Positions 55,852 to 64,000 of a DNA stretch of 64,000 nucleotides are shown here, piece after piece; positions within the stretch are counted from its first letter, which is position 1, and each line of letters starts with the position of its first letter. The translations under genes were made by a program, and so were the position numbers. Below the pieces are notes generated by a model. The model was given only the letters and a program-made list of their open reading frames with translations. It was not told where the DNA came from and searched no databases. Where the stretch lies: NCBI RefSeq assembly GCF_000373105.1, contig NZ_KB890458.1:1-64000 (forward strand). Direction: 5' to 3'. The stretch is from Neolewinella persica DSM 23188 (GTDB lineage Bacteria; Bacteroidota; Bacteroidia; Chitinophagales; Saprospiraceae).

Positions 55852-58782
55852 CTAATCCTCCTTAGGCAGGAACTTTACTTCGACGCCCACGGTAGCCGTG
55901 GTGCCGAAAGTGGCACGGGACGTTTCGAATCTTTCGTTACGGAAGAAACTGACGTCCTGCTGATTAGTCAGGTTGTTTAGATTTAAGAAGACGTTGAGGC
56001 GCCGGCTGAAACGATATTTCAGGGCAGCATCCATACGCCAGAATTCTTTGTTGAAGCGGTCTTTGTCAGCAATGGAGCTGTATCCGGATAGTTTGGTACC
56101 CTGGTAAGAACCAGACACCCGGGCGGAAAAGCCACCAATGTCATATCCCAACGAGGCGTTGAAAATATCACTGGCCTGACCAATTAACGCTGCCTCCCGC
56201 TGAAAAGCAAAAGCAGTGGTCGTACAACGGGGGCGACCTCTTACGATCACACAGCTGGTCTCCTCCCGGAGGGAGTTGATCGTTGTGTTCGAATACAGCC
56301 GCGCGTAGTTTACGTTGAGTAATAGCTTATCAAAAGGCTTGGGGAGGAAGCTTAGTTTTGTCTGAACGTCAAATTCGATACCATAGACCCTGGAGTCGGG
56401 AGAACTCTCGAAACCGGTCAATTCAGCACCAATGAAGCCGGTGGCAGGCAGATCGTTGGCAACGGCGATACTGTCATTGTTTACGCCAAGGGTGATGGGG
56501 TAAAAGGCGTCTTTGATGTCTTTATAGAATCCACCGATGGAGAACAGCCCCAACTTGTCGGAGAAGGCGGTAAGAAATAAGTCGTAGTTAGTCGATACTG
56601 AAGGTCCCAGGGTCGGGTTACCCCGCCGGACGGAAAGGTCTCCGTTACGATTAACGAGGGTCGCCGGAACGATGTAGTCGAAGTCAGGACGGGCCAATGT
56701 CGTGCTGTAAGAGGCCCGGATGTCAAACCAATTCACCGGCTTGTACTTCACGTGGAGGTGCGGCAGGAAAACACTGTAGTCGTTCTCAGCAGTGCGCTCC
56801 GAACGTTCACCGCTCTCGCCCCAGTCGCCACTCAGATCTGCATAGATGCCGTTATATGTGTTCTGGTTCGCTTCATACCGGAAACCGGGAATCACGGTGA
56901 GCTGATCACCCATGCTGAATTTAAGCATTGCGTAGCCGGCAGCTACATTTTCAGTCAGGTCAAAATTATTCGTGATGCCAAAGAAGTCTCGCGGATACTG
57001 GTCGCGGAAAAGCTGATCGAAGCTCCGTAGTCTTTCCTCATCGAAACTGTAGGATAGACCCACATCGCGTCCCTGATTGTCTTCCACGCTAAGCGGGGAA
57101 TCCGGGTCGAGGAAATTGACGACGCCTAAATACACTGTCGGGTCAATGCCCGAGGCACCAACTACACCTTCCCCGGGTAGGAGTTCATCCCAGTTGCGGA
57201 TGGAGCGGAGGTAGTAGAGTTTGTCGTAGTATTCGTTGAAGGTCCGGCTCTTTTCGTTGGTTCGGTACTTACCGCCGAACTTGAACTCCGCCCGGATTTT
57301 ATCACCTATCGAGAAAGGAATCTTTAAGTCGACAAAGGCCGTAGTGATGGATTCTTCGTTGCCACTGTCCGCATAGCTGGATCCCGTTAAGTAGGTACGT
57401 TCGGGGGCAACATTCAGGAAGTCATAAATCCGGTTAGGGTCATCACGATTATCCTGTACACCGGGTAGGAAGTTGTTGCCAGCACCCCGGAAATCAAATT
57501 CTATATCGAGCGGCGTTTCACCCACCACCTGACTGTAACTCACACCCCATTCGATGCTTAGGCTGTTCAACTTATGCCTGGTAGATAGCGAGGCAGAATA
57601 TAAACTGATCGCACTCTGCTGAATGTTTGGGCGAAAGCTGACGCCGGTATTCTCAATGTCATAGCGTTCGGCGTGGTTGAACTGATCCCGGGAGGTGCGG
57701 GAGTAAATACCTAATAAGGTGACGTCGGTAGATTTACCAAAAGCATAATCCAGACCTAAACTACCATTATACCGGCGGCGGATCTCCTGCCGGCTGTTCA
57801 GCGTAAGCGCATTTGCCTGCTGATCGAAAATATTGAGCATGGTATCCAGGATGACCGCACGGTCGTCCCCCCAGCTTTGCCCTACCGTGTACCCGCCACG
57901 GTTGAACCTTTCCACGTTGGCCGTGGCAATGATGCCAAGCTTATCTTTAAAAACCCGGCGTGTCATGGAGCCAGTAAGTTTGTAATCCTTAAACTGATCG
58001 ACAATACCATTATAGCCGCCAATCGCCTTAAGGGAGCCACGTGGCCGGTCATCGGCCTTCAGAATGTTCAGGTTGACGGTTCCTCCCAATGCATCACCGT
58101 CCATATCCGGAGTAGGGCTTTTGAACAGTTCGATGCCAGAAAGCAATTCTGGAGAAATCAGGGACAGGTCGACGGAGCGGTCAGTACCCGAGGTAGATGG
58201 CAGGCGGACGCCATTAATGTTGATGGCCGTAAACTTCGGGTCAAGACCACGGACAACAATTTTAGAGCCCTCGCCACCGCTACGGTTTATCGCTACCCCC
58301 GGCAGCCGGGAGATAGCCTCTGCCGCATTCACGTCGGGCAGTTCTTTGATTTTATCAGCAGAGACGAAGTTGGCAATGGCGTCAGAGTTCAACTGCTGGT
58401 TAATGGCCTTAGCCTGACCCAACATCTGGGCCGTGACCACAATCTCCTGGTCAAAGAGGATCGCACCGCCTAATCTCGCGGAGGCTTCGGCAGTCCCGTT
58501 CTCCGTAACGGTTACGGTCCTTTCCTGAGAGGCAAAACCCACAAAGGAAATTACTACCACGTGGTCACCTATCGCTACGTTTGTAAGGCGGTAAGAACCG
58601 TCCAAATCAGTAACCGTACCTACACCCGGGCTGGCCTTAAGGTAAATGCTGGCTCCTGGTAACCCGGATCCTTCTTCCGCATCCGTAATTAAACCGGAAA
58701 TGGAGCCGGTTTGGGCTATCAATGGCATTAAACCTATCAATAGCAATAACGTCAGTAGTGATTTCAGTTTCATTTTTTGCAT
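55852..58782 (-). CDS. TonB-dependent receptor, TIGR01782-like
   Basis: 976 residues. The Sec signal (MQKMKLKSLLTLLLLIGLMPLIAQ) is followed by a carboxypeptidase-regulatory-like domain (about 27-112, GSISGLITDAEEGSGLPGAS) and a plug (about 115-245) with PDVNAAEAISRLPGVAINR and GSKIVVRGLDPKFTAININGVRLP. The barrel runs from 245 to the last residue and ends TVGVEVKFLPKED. The plug wording is that of the carbohydrate-linked receptor subfamily also common in Xanthomonas and Caulobacter. It lies upstream of the beta-helix gene, so the two probably cooperate in uptake of a glycan fragment. The gap before it (58783-59077) carries two direct repeats. A Met at residue 4 is a second possible start. Confidence 0.93.
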   Translation of the reverse strand: MQKMKLKSLLTLLLLIGLMPLIAQTGSISGLITDAEEGSGLPGASIYLKASPGVGTVTDLDGSYRLTNVAIGDHVVVISFVGFASQERTVTVTENGTAEASARLGGAILFDQEIVVTAQMLGQAKAINQQLNSDAIANFVSADKIKELPDVNAAEAISRLPGVAINRSGGEGSKIVVRGLDPKFTAININGVRLPSTSGTDRSVDLSLISPELLSGIELFKSPTPDMDGDALGGTVNLNILKADDRPRGSLKAIGGYNGIVDQFKDYKLTGSMTRRVFKDKLGIIATANVERFNRGGYTVGQSWGDDRAVILDTMLNIFDQQANALTLNSRQEIRRRYNGSLGLDYAFGKSTDVTLLGIYSRTSRDQFNHAERYDIENTGVSFRPNIQQSAISLYSASLSTRHKLNSLSIEWGVSYSQVVGETPLDIEFDFRGAGNNFLPGVQDNRDDPNRIYDFLNVAPERTYLTGSSYADSGNEESITTAFVDLKIPFSIGDKIRAEFKFGGKYRTNEKSRTFNEYYDKLYYLRSIRNWDELLPGEGVVGASGIDPTVYLGVVNFLDPDSPLSVEDNQGRDVGLSYSFDEERLRSFDQLFRDQYPRDFFGITNNFDLTENVAAGYAMLKFSMGDQLTVIPGFRYEANQNTYNGIYADLSGDWGESGERSERTAENDYSVFLPHLHVKYKPVNWFDIRASYSTTLARPDFDYIVPATLVNRNGDLSVRRGNPTLGPSVSTNYDLFLTAFSDKLGLFSIGGFYKDIKDAFYPITLGVNNDSIAVANDLPATGFIGAELTGFESSPDSRVYGIEFDVQTKLSFLPKPFDKLLLNVNYARLYSNTTINSLREETSCVIVRGRPRCTTTAFAFQREAALIGQASDIFNASLGYDIGGFSARVSGSYQGTKLSGYSSIADKDRFNKEFWRMDAALKYRFSRRLNVFLNLNNLTNQQDVSFFRNERFETSRATFGTTATVGVEVKFLPKED

Positions 58783-58953
58783 TTCAATCGACTAGTGAAA
58801 ACTTCTTTCATTCGCCACCAGGTAAATCTGGTAGTGGGTGAAAACGAAGCATATCTTTTAAAAGCCGGTCATGCATGCCAGACTGAAATCAGTGGTGGTT
58901 ATGCATTTTGATCAACCAGTAAGAACCCTTTTATGGTAGTAATAGAGAACCCT

Positions 58954-59009
58954 TTTGTGTCTTCGTGACACTAAAGTAATACTTTTTTATGTCTTTGTGA
59001 CACACAAAG
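58954..59009 (-). promoter_or_regulatory. Candidate operator: two direct GTCTTNGTGACAC repeats
   Basis: TTTGTGTCTTCGTGACACTA (58954) and TTTATGTCTTTGTGACACAC (58986) are two near-copies whose starts are 32 bases apart, about three helical turns. GTGTC/GACAC words are partly self-complementary. They lie between the sulfatase and the TonB receptor, so they may be a binding site for a regulator of the receptor operon. Confidence 0.45.
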
Positions 59010-59077
59010 AAAAAAATTATGCAATCCCCAGCCTTATTTAACACCTTAAAAGGTCCTTTTTACTTAGCTAAAGGGGC

Positions 59078-60556
59078 CTAATAGTACCGTTCCAGATTTT
59101 CTGTGCACCACGCTAAATAAGCGGCCTCTAGTCTATTAACGACTTCTGGTAGTTCTTCCGCCAGGTCATTCCGCTCTCCCGGGTCATCAACGACGTTGAA
59201 AAGCTTGAGGTTCAGACTGTCCGAAATCGGTGCTATGTACTGGGCCGATGGCCGGCTCTTCCAATGATTTTCATTGGAGTTGGTAAGTTTGTAATCCCCC
59301 TGTCGTACGGCCCACGTTTTTTGCCATTTCCAGACAAGTAAACGCTCCGGATTGGGATTGGACAATAGCCGGCCGTCCAGCGTTGGATCATTCAGCGCGA
59401 TGCCAACGGCTTCTGCTACCGTCGGCAGCACGTCCAGGGCAGAGACGTAGCGATCTTCCCGGCCTCCCGCCTTAATGGTTCCTGGCCAACTGACGGCCAT
59501 AGGCACCCGGATACCTCCTTCCCACAGGGAGTACTTGCCACCCGCCAGTGGTGCATTGTCTGCCCCGGTCAGGGGAGAGCCTCCGTTGTCGGAGATAAAA
59601 ATTACCATGGTATTCTTATCCATGCCTCCGGCTTCCAGCGCATCAAGCAAACGACCAATGTTGTCGTCCAGGCAATGCAGGTTGGCTAAGTAGTATTTTC
59701 GCAGCGGCCCCTCCTCAATTGCGCCCAAACGGGAGTATTTGTCATAATAGGCGGAGTACGAGCCAACCGGATGATGACTGTACGCTAAACTGTCGGCCGG
59801 ATCGTAGTTAGGGATCGGCGGCACGTCGTAAATGTCCAGATATTTTTGCGGTACCTCATGAATCAGGTGATGAACGGCACTGTAAGCCAGGGTAAGAAAA
59901 AAGGGCTTGTTCTCCGCTTTATTCCCGTTCAGGTAACTAATGGCCTCATCGGTCAGGATGTCCGTCATATAGCCTTCCTCGTAGCTCTTTTCCCCTTCGT
60001 TATGGAGTAACGGCCCTAAAACCGCACTCGTTCCGTAAGGGTCAGGTGTCCTGTCTTGTATGGCCTTACTGTGTAGCCAGAAATCATGCGCGTGGGCGTT
60101 GAAGCCCAAAAACTCGTCGTAGCCGTGGCGGGTAGGGTATTCCCTTTTATCATAGTTCTTATGAAAGTTCCGGCCCAGGTCATTTTTCCCGATCCGTGCG
60201 GTGGAGTAGCCCGCATCGCGTAAGTACTCGGCAATGGTCCTGACGCTGTCCGGCAGGCCGGGCCCCCAACTTGCCGGTCCGTCCCAGCGAAACTGGTTCT
60301 TTCCCGTAAGCATGCCTACCCGCGAAGGGCTGCATACCGGTGCAGTGACGTAGGCTTGGGTGTAAATCGTTCCTGTTTTAGCCATCCTGGCCATGTTAGG
60401 GGTATGCGCCGAACCCTCGTAGTTGTCGAAGGGTGAAAAGTCTGCATAACCCTGATCGTCCACCACGATCAACAAAACGTTTGGCGGTCTCTCGTCCTGT
60501 TGGATAGTCTTACAAGAAAACAGAAAGAGAAAGGCTATTGGAAGAATGTACTTCAT
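59078..60556 (-). CDS. Sulfatase, formylglycine type, lipoprotein
   Basis: 492 residues. The signal MKYILPIAFLFLFSC is a lipobox, so the enzyme is anchored in the envelope. The alkaline-phosphatase fold shows NVLLIVVDDQGYADFSPFDN with the metal-binding Asp pair, the active-site CSPSR (Cys would be converted to formylglycine), the MLTGK tail of that motif, YLNGNKAENKPFFLTL and FISDNGGS, the second metal site. It should remove sulfate from glycans, which fits the polysaccharide locus. No anaerobic maturase or FGE gene lies in the window. Confidence 0.93.
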   Translation of the reverse strand: MKYILPIAFLFLFSCKTIQQDERPPNVLLIVVDDQGYADFSPFDNYEGSAHTPNMARMAKTGTIYTQAYVTAPVCSPSRVGMLTGKNQFRWDGPASWGPGLPDSVRTIAEYLRDAGYSTARIGKNDLGRNFHKNYDKREYPTRHGYDEFLGFNAHAHDFWLHSKAIQDRTPDPYGTSAVLGPLLHNEGEKSYEEGYMTDILTDEAISYLNGNKAENKPFFLTLAYSAVHHLIHEVPQKYLDIYDVPPIPNYDPADSLAYSHHPVGSYSAYYDKYSRLGAIEEGPLRKYYLANLHCLDDNIGRLLDALEAGGMDKNTMVIFISDNGGSPLTGADNAPLAGGKYSLWEGGIRVPMAVSWPGTIKAGGREDRYVSALDVLPTVAEAVGIALNDPTLDGRLLSNPNPERLLVWKWQKTWAVRQGDYKLTNSNENHWKSRPSAQYIAPISDSLNLKLFNVVDDPGERNDLAEELPEVVNRLEAAYLAWCTENLERYY

Positions 60557-60761
60557 GATCTTGATTATCGTAATGTGTAAGATGGTCTGTTAGGAAGAAT
60601 ACAAGGAACTAATGTCGTTACCTAACAGGCAATAAAAATGCGCAGCGTTTAAATTTCCTCCTCGTAGAGCCAGCGACGAGACTTGCCGGGTAAGGAGACC
60701 CGGTGGGGTTTTAAAGCGTTAGACCAGTCCCCCAACTAAACAAACTTGCAGATAAAGCCAT

Positions 60762-62339
60762 TTATTCCCTCGCTAATGCCCTAACCCGGTCCGGGTAATT
60801 CGTGATGAACCCCTCAATGCCCAAATCAAGAAGGTGGCGGATATCGGCATGGCTGTTCACCGTCCAGGCAAAAATTTTAAAACCAGCGTCGTGAATTTCC
60901 TTCACCGACTCTGGATTGAGGCTTCCGAGATAGGCATTGATGGAATAAGCACCGACTTCTTTACCTATTTCAAGGGCTTGAAGTGGTGATCTGTGCGGCA
61001 GGATACCGATTTCAATACGTTCGTCAAGTCCACGCATGATCTTCAGTTCATCATGTCGGAAACTGGAGATGTGAAAATCTTCCAGCTTCCATCCGTGTTC
61101 GCGGATAAATTCTTTGATGATGGCGTAGGTCGGTTCAGCAGTACCTGGCCCTTTCAGCTCTACGTTGATGCGTAGTTGTTTATCGGTCAGGAGTAGGACG
61201 TCCTCAAGACGGGGGATTTTATACATGCCGCCCAACATCAGCTGATTGAGTCCAGCCAGGGTGTAATCGGCGATCTTCCCTTCGGTGCCGGTCAGTCGCT
61301 TCAGGTCGCTGTCATGAAAGCAAACGACTTCGCCATCCTTCAGGGTAAAAACGTCCAGTTCAATCATGTCGGAACCCAGATCAACAGCTTTTTGGAAAGC
61401 GGGCAGAGAGTTTTCCAGGGCGTACCCACTGGCCCCACGGTGGGCGATAATCAGGGGGCGCGGCCGCAGGTGCAATGAAGAGACCACGGCAAAGTGGTCC
61501 GACGGAAAACGCCCGTCTACTGCATCAGTCAGGGTCGCGTAATTAAGGACCTTTACTCCTGGAGAGACCATAATATAATCGATCCTGCGGCTGGCTGATT
61601 TATCGTAATTGAAACCGGTGAAGGTTCCCGTCGGGCCAAGTCGTATCGGGGCAGCGTGGTAGGTGTCCGTCAGTGCCGCACTCATCTTTTGTAGCGGGGC
61701 GGTCTCTGGCGTCAGGTTGAGGTCTCCGGTAACCACGAAGGGCAATCCATCCTTATTCAACGAATCGATCATGGTCATGATGAGGTCCACGCTTTTGAGG
61801 CGGGCTGTTTCCCCGACGTGGTCAAAGTGCGTGTTGAAGACCAGGAAATCCCGCTCGCCAGTTCGCTCCGCCAGGCGTGCCCAGCTTACTATGCGTGGAA
61901 GGGCCGCATCCCATCCCGTAGAAACCTTGTCTGGTGTCTCCGACAACCAAAAGGTTCCGGAGTCGTGTACACTGAATCGTTTCCGGTTGTAGAACAACGC
62001 GGAGTACTCGCCGGCATGCCCTCCTTGCCTTCCTTCCCCGACGTAAGCATAATCCGTAAGCCTGCCGTTCAGCCAATCGATTTGTTCGGGGAGGCCTTCC
62101 TGGGTGCCCATGACGTCGGGAGCATGAAATTCAACCTGGCTGGCCAGGAACTCCTTACGCTCCGGCCAGGCATTTTTACCGTCATTGGGCGTATTGAGCC
62201 TGATGTTATAGGTCATGACCTTCAAACGCTGCTCTCCATCATCTTCACACTGCACCTGCGCGCCGCCGCCCAAAGGACAAAGGAAGAAGAGGAGAAGGAA
62301 TAAAAGGGAGCCGTGCACCCGAAAAAAATTGATCGACAT
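60762..62339 (-). CDS. Fused EEP-type phosphodiesterase and glycerophosphodiester phosphodiesterase
   Basis: 525 residues. The signal peptide (about 1-27) ends LCPLGGGAQ. Residues about 35-292 form an endonuclease/exonuclease/phosphatase (EEP) domain: MTYNIRLNTPNDGKNAWPER, a catalytic TQEG, NTHFDHVG, TGDLNLTP and PSDHFAVV. Residues about 295-525 form a complete GDPD domain: IIAHRGASGYALENSLPAF, MIELDVFTLKDGEVVCFHD and NVELKG to FITNYPDRV. The joint is only HLRPRPLII, and it is written by the dispersed repeat copy K (61454-61482). Each half alone is a common secreted enzyme. It is probably periplasmic and would act on phosphodiester-bearing lipids or polymers. A repeat-like stretch (62248-62271) also covers the signal-peptide end. 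Confidence 0.9.
   Translation of the reverse strand: MSINFFRVHGSLLFLLLFFLCPLGGGAQVQCEDDGEQRLKVMTYNIRLNTPNDGKNAWPERKEFLASQVEFHAPDVMGTQEGLPEQIDWLNGRLTDYAYVGEGRQGGHAGEYSALFYNRKRFSVHDSGTFWLSETPDKVSTGWDAALPRIVSWARLAERTGERDFLVFNTHFDHVGETARLKSVDLIMTMIDSLNKDGLPFVVTGDLNLTPETAPLQKMSAALTDTYHAAPIRLGPTGTFTGFNYDKSASRRIDYIMVSPGVKVLNYATLTDAVDGRFPSDHFAVVSSLHLRPRPLIIAHRGASGYALENSLPAFQKAVDLGSDMIELDVFTLKDGEVVCFHDSDLKRLTGTEGKIADYTLAGLNQLMLGGMYKIPRLEDVLLLTDKQLRINVELKGPGTAEPTYAIIKEFIREHGWKLEDFHISSFRHDELKIMRGLDERIEIGILPHRSPLQALEIGKEVGAYSINAYLGSLNPESVKEIHDAGFKIFAWTVNSHADIRHLLDLGIEGFITNYPDRVRALARE
61454..61482 (+). repeat. Dispersed GC motif at an enzyme domain junction (copy K)
   Basis: GGGGGCGCG-GC-CGCAGGTGCA lies inside the fused gene, in frame, and encodes LHLRPRPL on the minus strand. 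It falls exactly between the EEP and GDPD domains. Confidence 0.7.
62248..62271 (-). repeat. Possible degenerate motif copy at the signal-peptide end (copy N)
   Basis: The complement contains GGCGCGCAGGTGCAGTG, matching GCAGGTGCAGTG exactly but with the GGCGCG part rearranged. It encodes GGAQVQC at the signal-peptide cleavage region, where such residues are also expected by function. The evidence is weak. Confidence 0.3.
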
Positions 62340-62437
62340 AACTTGACATTTTACGGTTCAGGGAAGCTGGAAGACTCCTTAGAGTACTTCTCCATCAGCG
62401 TGCTTCCAACTATGGACTTCCGACTACGAATTACTCT

Positions 62438-64000
62438 CTAGTAACCTTCATTCTGCGGGTAATTGGGACCCAGTAAATCTAATTCCGCTTCCGGAATTAC
62501 CCAGTTTACGTGTTCAGGCTGGATCCGCTCCCGGGCAAAATTCACCAGGTTGTCGTTGGCGGCATGGTCACGGATGTAGTCAACCAGTACGCCCATGCGC
62601 TTCAGCGTATACCAGCGCTGCCCCTCGAAGAACAATTCGCGGGCCCGTTCATCCAGCAGTATTTCCTGGTTGATCTCGGTGAAAGGTGCTGCTCCCGCCC
62701 GGTTACGGATGGCATTGATCCGATCTAGCGCCATAGGGGTGTTGCCCTGGCGCATATGTGCCTCGGCGGAAATCAGGTAGGTCTCGGCCAGGCGGTAAAC
62801 AATGATGTTCTTGATGGTATTGGCTTCGTTCGGGTCTGCGTCCCGCTGCTGGAATTTAAGGACCCCAGGATTCATCGTTTTGTAATACTGGGTATAAATA
62901 TTGGAGTTGGGGCTGTCGCGTTCATATATCTTTATGGTGTCACCGATCGAAACGCCGTCCGGAAGATTTGTCGGATCATTATATATGTAAGCCGAAATCA
63001 TGTAGGTATTGTCGTCTCGGGTATCTCCCGGATCTTCGGCCAATAAGTCGACGAGGTAGTTGTTCGGGATAAGTAAAGCAGCACCACGTCCGCCATTTTC
63101 GTTGGAGCGAGTGATGCCTGGGATTTCGAAGTAATTGGCCACCAGGTTGAAGTGGATTTGGTTGCGGCTGCCACCACCGATTGCCCCATCCTCGAACTGG
63201 ATGGCAAAAAGCGTTTCCGAATTATTCAGATCACCGGCGAATACGTCGCGGGTATTCGGTATCAGGGCGTAATTCTCGTTGCCGATCACTGCTTCGGATT
63301 GGGTGATGGCCTCCGGCCAGTCTTCTTGCCACATAGCGGTCTTTGCCCGCAGGTGCCTGGCGGATGCCTGGGTCCACCGGCCAAAATCGGGCGTGGTCCA
63401 GGCAAGGTTTTCAATAGCAAAATCAAGGTCGGAATTGATCAGCGCGAATATCTCTTCGGGCGAACTTTTGTCCTGCGGTACGTCAAATACATTCTCCGGC
63501 GTAGTTGGCTCGGTAGTAATGAAGATGTTGTTGAATAACCGATAAAGGGTAAAGTAAGAATTTGCCCGCATCGCCCGGGCTTCCCCCAATATTTGGTTCT
63601 TTCGTCCCGCTTCACTTGTCGGAAACGTTACTTTCTCCGCCCCGGCAATGACCGCATTAGCACGGTCGATTACCCGATAGTGATTACGCCAGTAATGGCT
63701 GTAACCTCCCAGTCCGCCGGTGGTCAGGTCTCTGCCCCATCCCAGACGGGCATAGAGGGCTACTTCACCTGCCCGGCCTGCGGTCAGGTCAGATTTGGCC
63801 TGAATGATCAAGGCACGGTGATCGTTGTTGCCGGCACCGCGCTCGATATAGGACCGGTTAAGGTTGTAAAGTCCGACCACTGCATTCTCCAACCCTTCCG
63901 GGCTATTGTACAGGAAGTCTGCCGAGGTCTCGGAAAGAAGTTCATCTTTAAGAAACTCCTGGCAGGAGAACATCAGGAAAAGTAATGGCACAATTGCCAG
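62438..64000 (-). CDS. RagB/SusD family lipoprotein (start outside window)
   Basis: About 520 residues, running off the right edge. The in-window open frame begins at a GTG (63991), but the codons before it read LAIVPLLFLMFSC, so the true start is beyond 64000 and the GTG is internal. The Cys after FLMFS is the lipid anchor of the outer-membrane glycan-binding SusD protein. It contains SPEGLENAVVGLYNLNRSYI, GEARAMRANSYFTLYRLF and YRLAETYLISAEAHMRQGN, and ends ELDLLGPNYPQNEGY, all typical of the family. A SusC receptor is expected just to the right. It is the first in-window gene of the leftward glycan cluster. Confidence 0.9.
   Translation of the reverse strand: MAIVPLLFLMFSCQEFLKDELLSETSADFLYNSPEGLENAVVGLYNLNRSYIERGAGNNDHRALIIQAKSDLTAGRAGEVALYARLGWGRDLTTGGLGGYSHYWRNHYRVIDRANAVIAGAEKVTFPTSEAGRKNQILGEARAMRANSYFTLYRLFNNIFITTEPTTPENVFDVPQDKSSPEEIFALINSDLDFAIENLAWTTPDFGRWTQASARHLRAKTAMWQEDWPEAITQSEAVIGNENYALIPNTRDVFAGDLNNSETLFAIQFEDGAIGGGSRNQIHFNLVANYFEIPGITRSNENGGRGAALLIPNNYLVDLLAEDPGDTRDDNTYMISAYIYNDPTNLPDGVSIGDTIKIYERDSPNSNIYTQYYKTMNPGVLKFQQRDADPNEANTIKNIIVYRLAETYLISAEAHMRQGNTPMALDRINAIRNRAGAAPFTEINQEILLDERARELFFEGQRWYTLKRMGVLVDYIRDHAANDNLVNFARERIQPEHVNWVIPEAELDLLGPNYPQNEGY

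Noticed and set aside
63343..63356. CCCGCAGGTGCC resembling the dispersed motif, inside susD
   Set aside because: The match covers only 11-12 bases and the residues (RHLRAKT) are expected for SusD. Not counted as a copy.

Overview
The window comes from a Bacteroidota chromosome, most likely a Saprospiria/Lewinella-like marine gliding bacterium. Four things point there. Several secreted proteins end in type IX secretion (T9SS) C-terminal sorting domains. There are TonB-dependent receptors with a carboxypeptidase-regulatory-like N-terminal domain, and a SusD-family lipoprotein. The ribosomal cluster has the Bacteroidota order rpsL-rpsG-fusA-rpsJ without tuf. Likely promoters carry the Bacteroidota -7 box TAnnTTTG. 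No rRNA, intact tRNA, insertion sequence, prophage or CRISPR array was seen.

Layout. 0-5 kb: a stress island with three tandem-domain universal stress proteins. Two of them head two-gene operons with a paralogous unknown lipoprotein; a TauE/SafE exporter follows. 5.9-14.4 kb: a TonB-dependent receptor, a DUF6122 membrane protein, a sugar-kinase-like gene, pfkA and a PiT-like permease in one direction, a glucosaminidase and an alpha/beta hydrolase. 14.8-20.4 kb: ftsY and a 1450-residue T9SS-exported multidomain protein. 20.9-36.6 kb: the str/S10/spc ribosomal cluster (26 genes, rpsL to secY). It stops after secY; the alpha-operon genes are not here. 36.8-49.7 kb: a LamG/T9SS protein, transporters (MATE, SSS, NSS, EamA), hydrolases, an AntA-type protein, an AraC regulator, and remnants of a GDSL hydrolase and a Uma2 nuclease. 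50-54 kb: small and hypothetical genes and a DUF3667 protein. 54.2-64 kb: a leftward polysaccharide-utilisation-type cluster with SusD, a fused endonuclease/exonuclease/phosphatase-glycerophosphodiesterase lipid or polymer esterase, a sulfatase, a large TonB receptor and a beta-helix T9SS protein.

The most unusual signal is a dispersed motif, GGGCGCG-RN-CGC-RGGTGCA, with about seventeen copies (two of them less certain) scattered through the window on both strands. Its flanks are conserved while its central dinucleotide varies. Most copies are intergenic and sit at gene ends. Three loci appear to carry a complete element of about 97 bp, with the motif inverted at both ends and a hairpin inside; one of these contains a promoter inside the ribosomal operon. 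One copy lies in frame exactly at the junction of the two enzyme domains of the fused phosphodiesterase. Separately, many intergenic gaps hold hairpins built from iterated 7-9 base words that differ between loci.

All calls rest on reading the sequence and on knowledge of the families; no database search was run.
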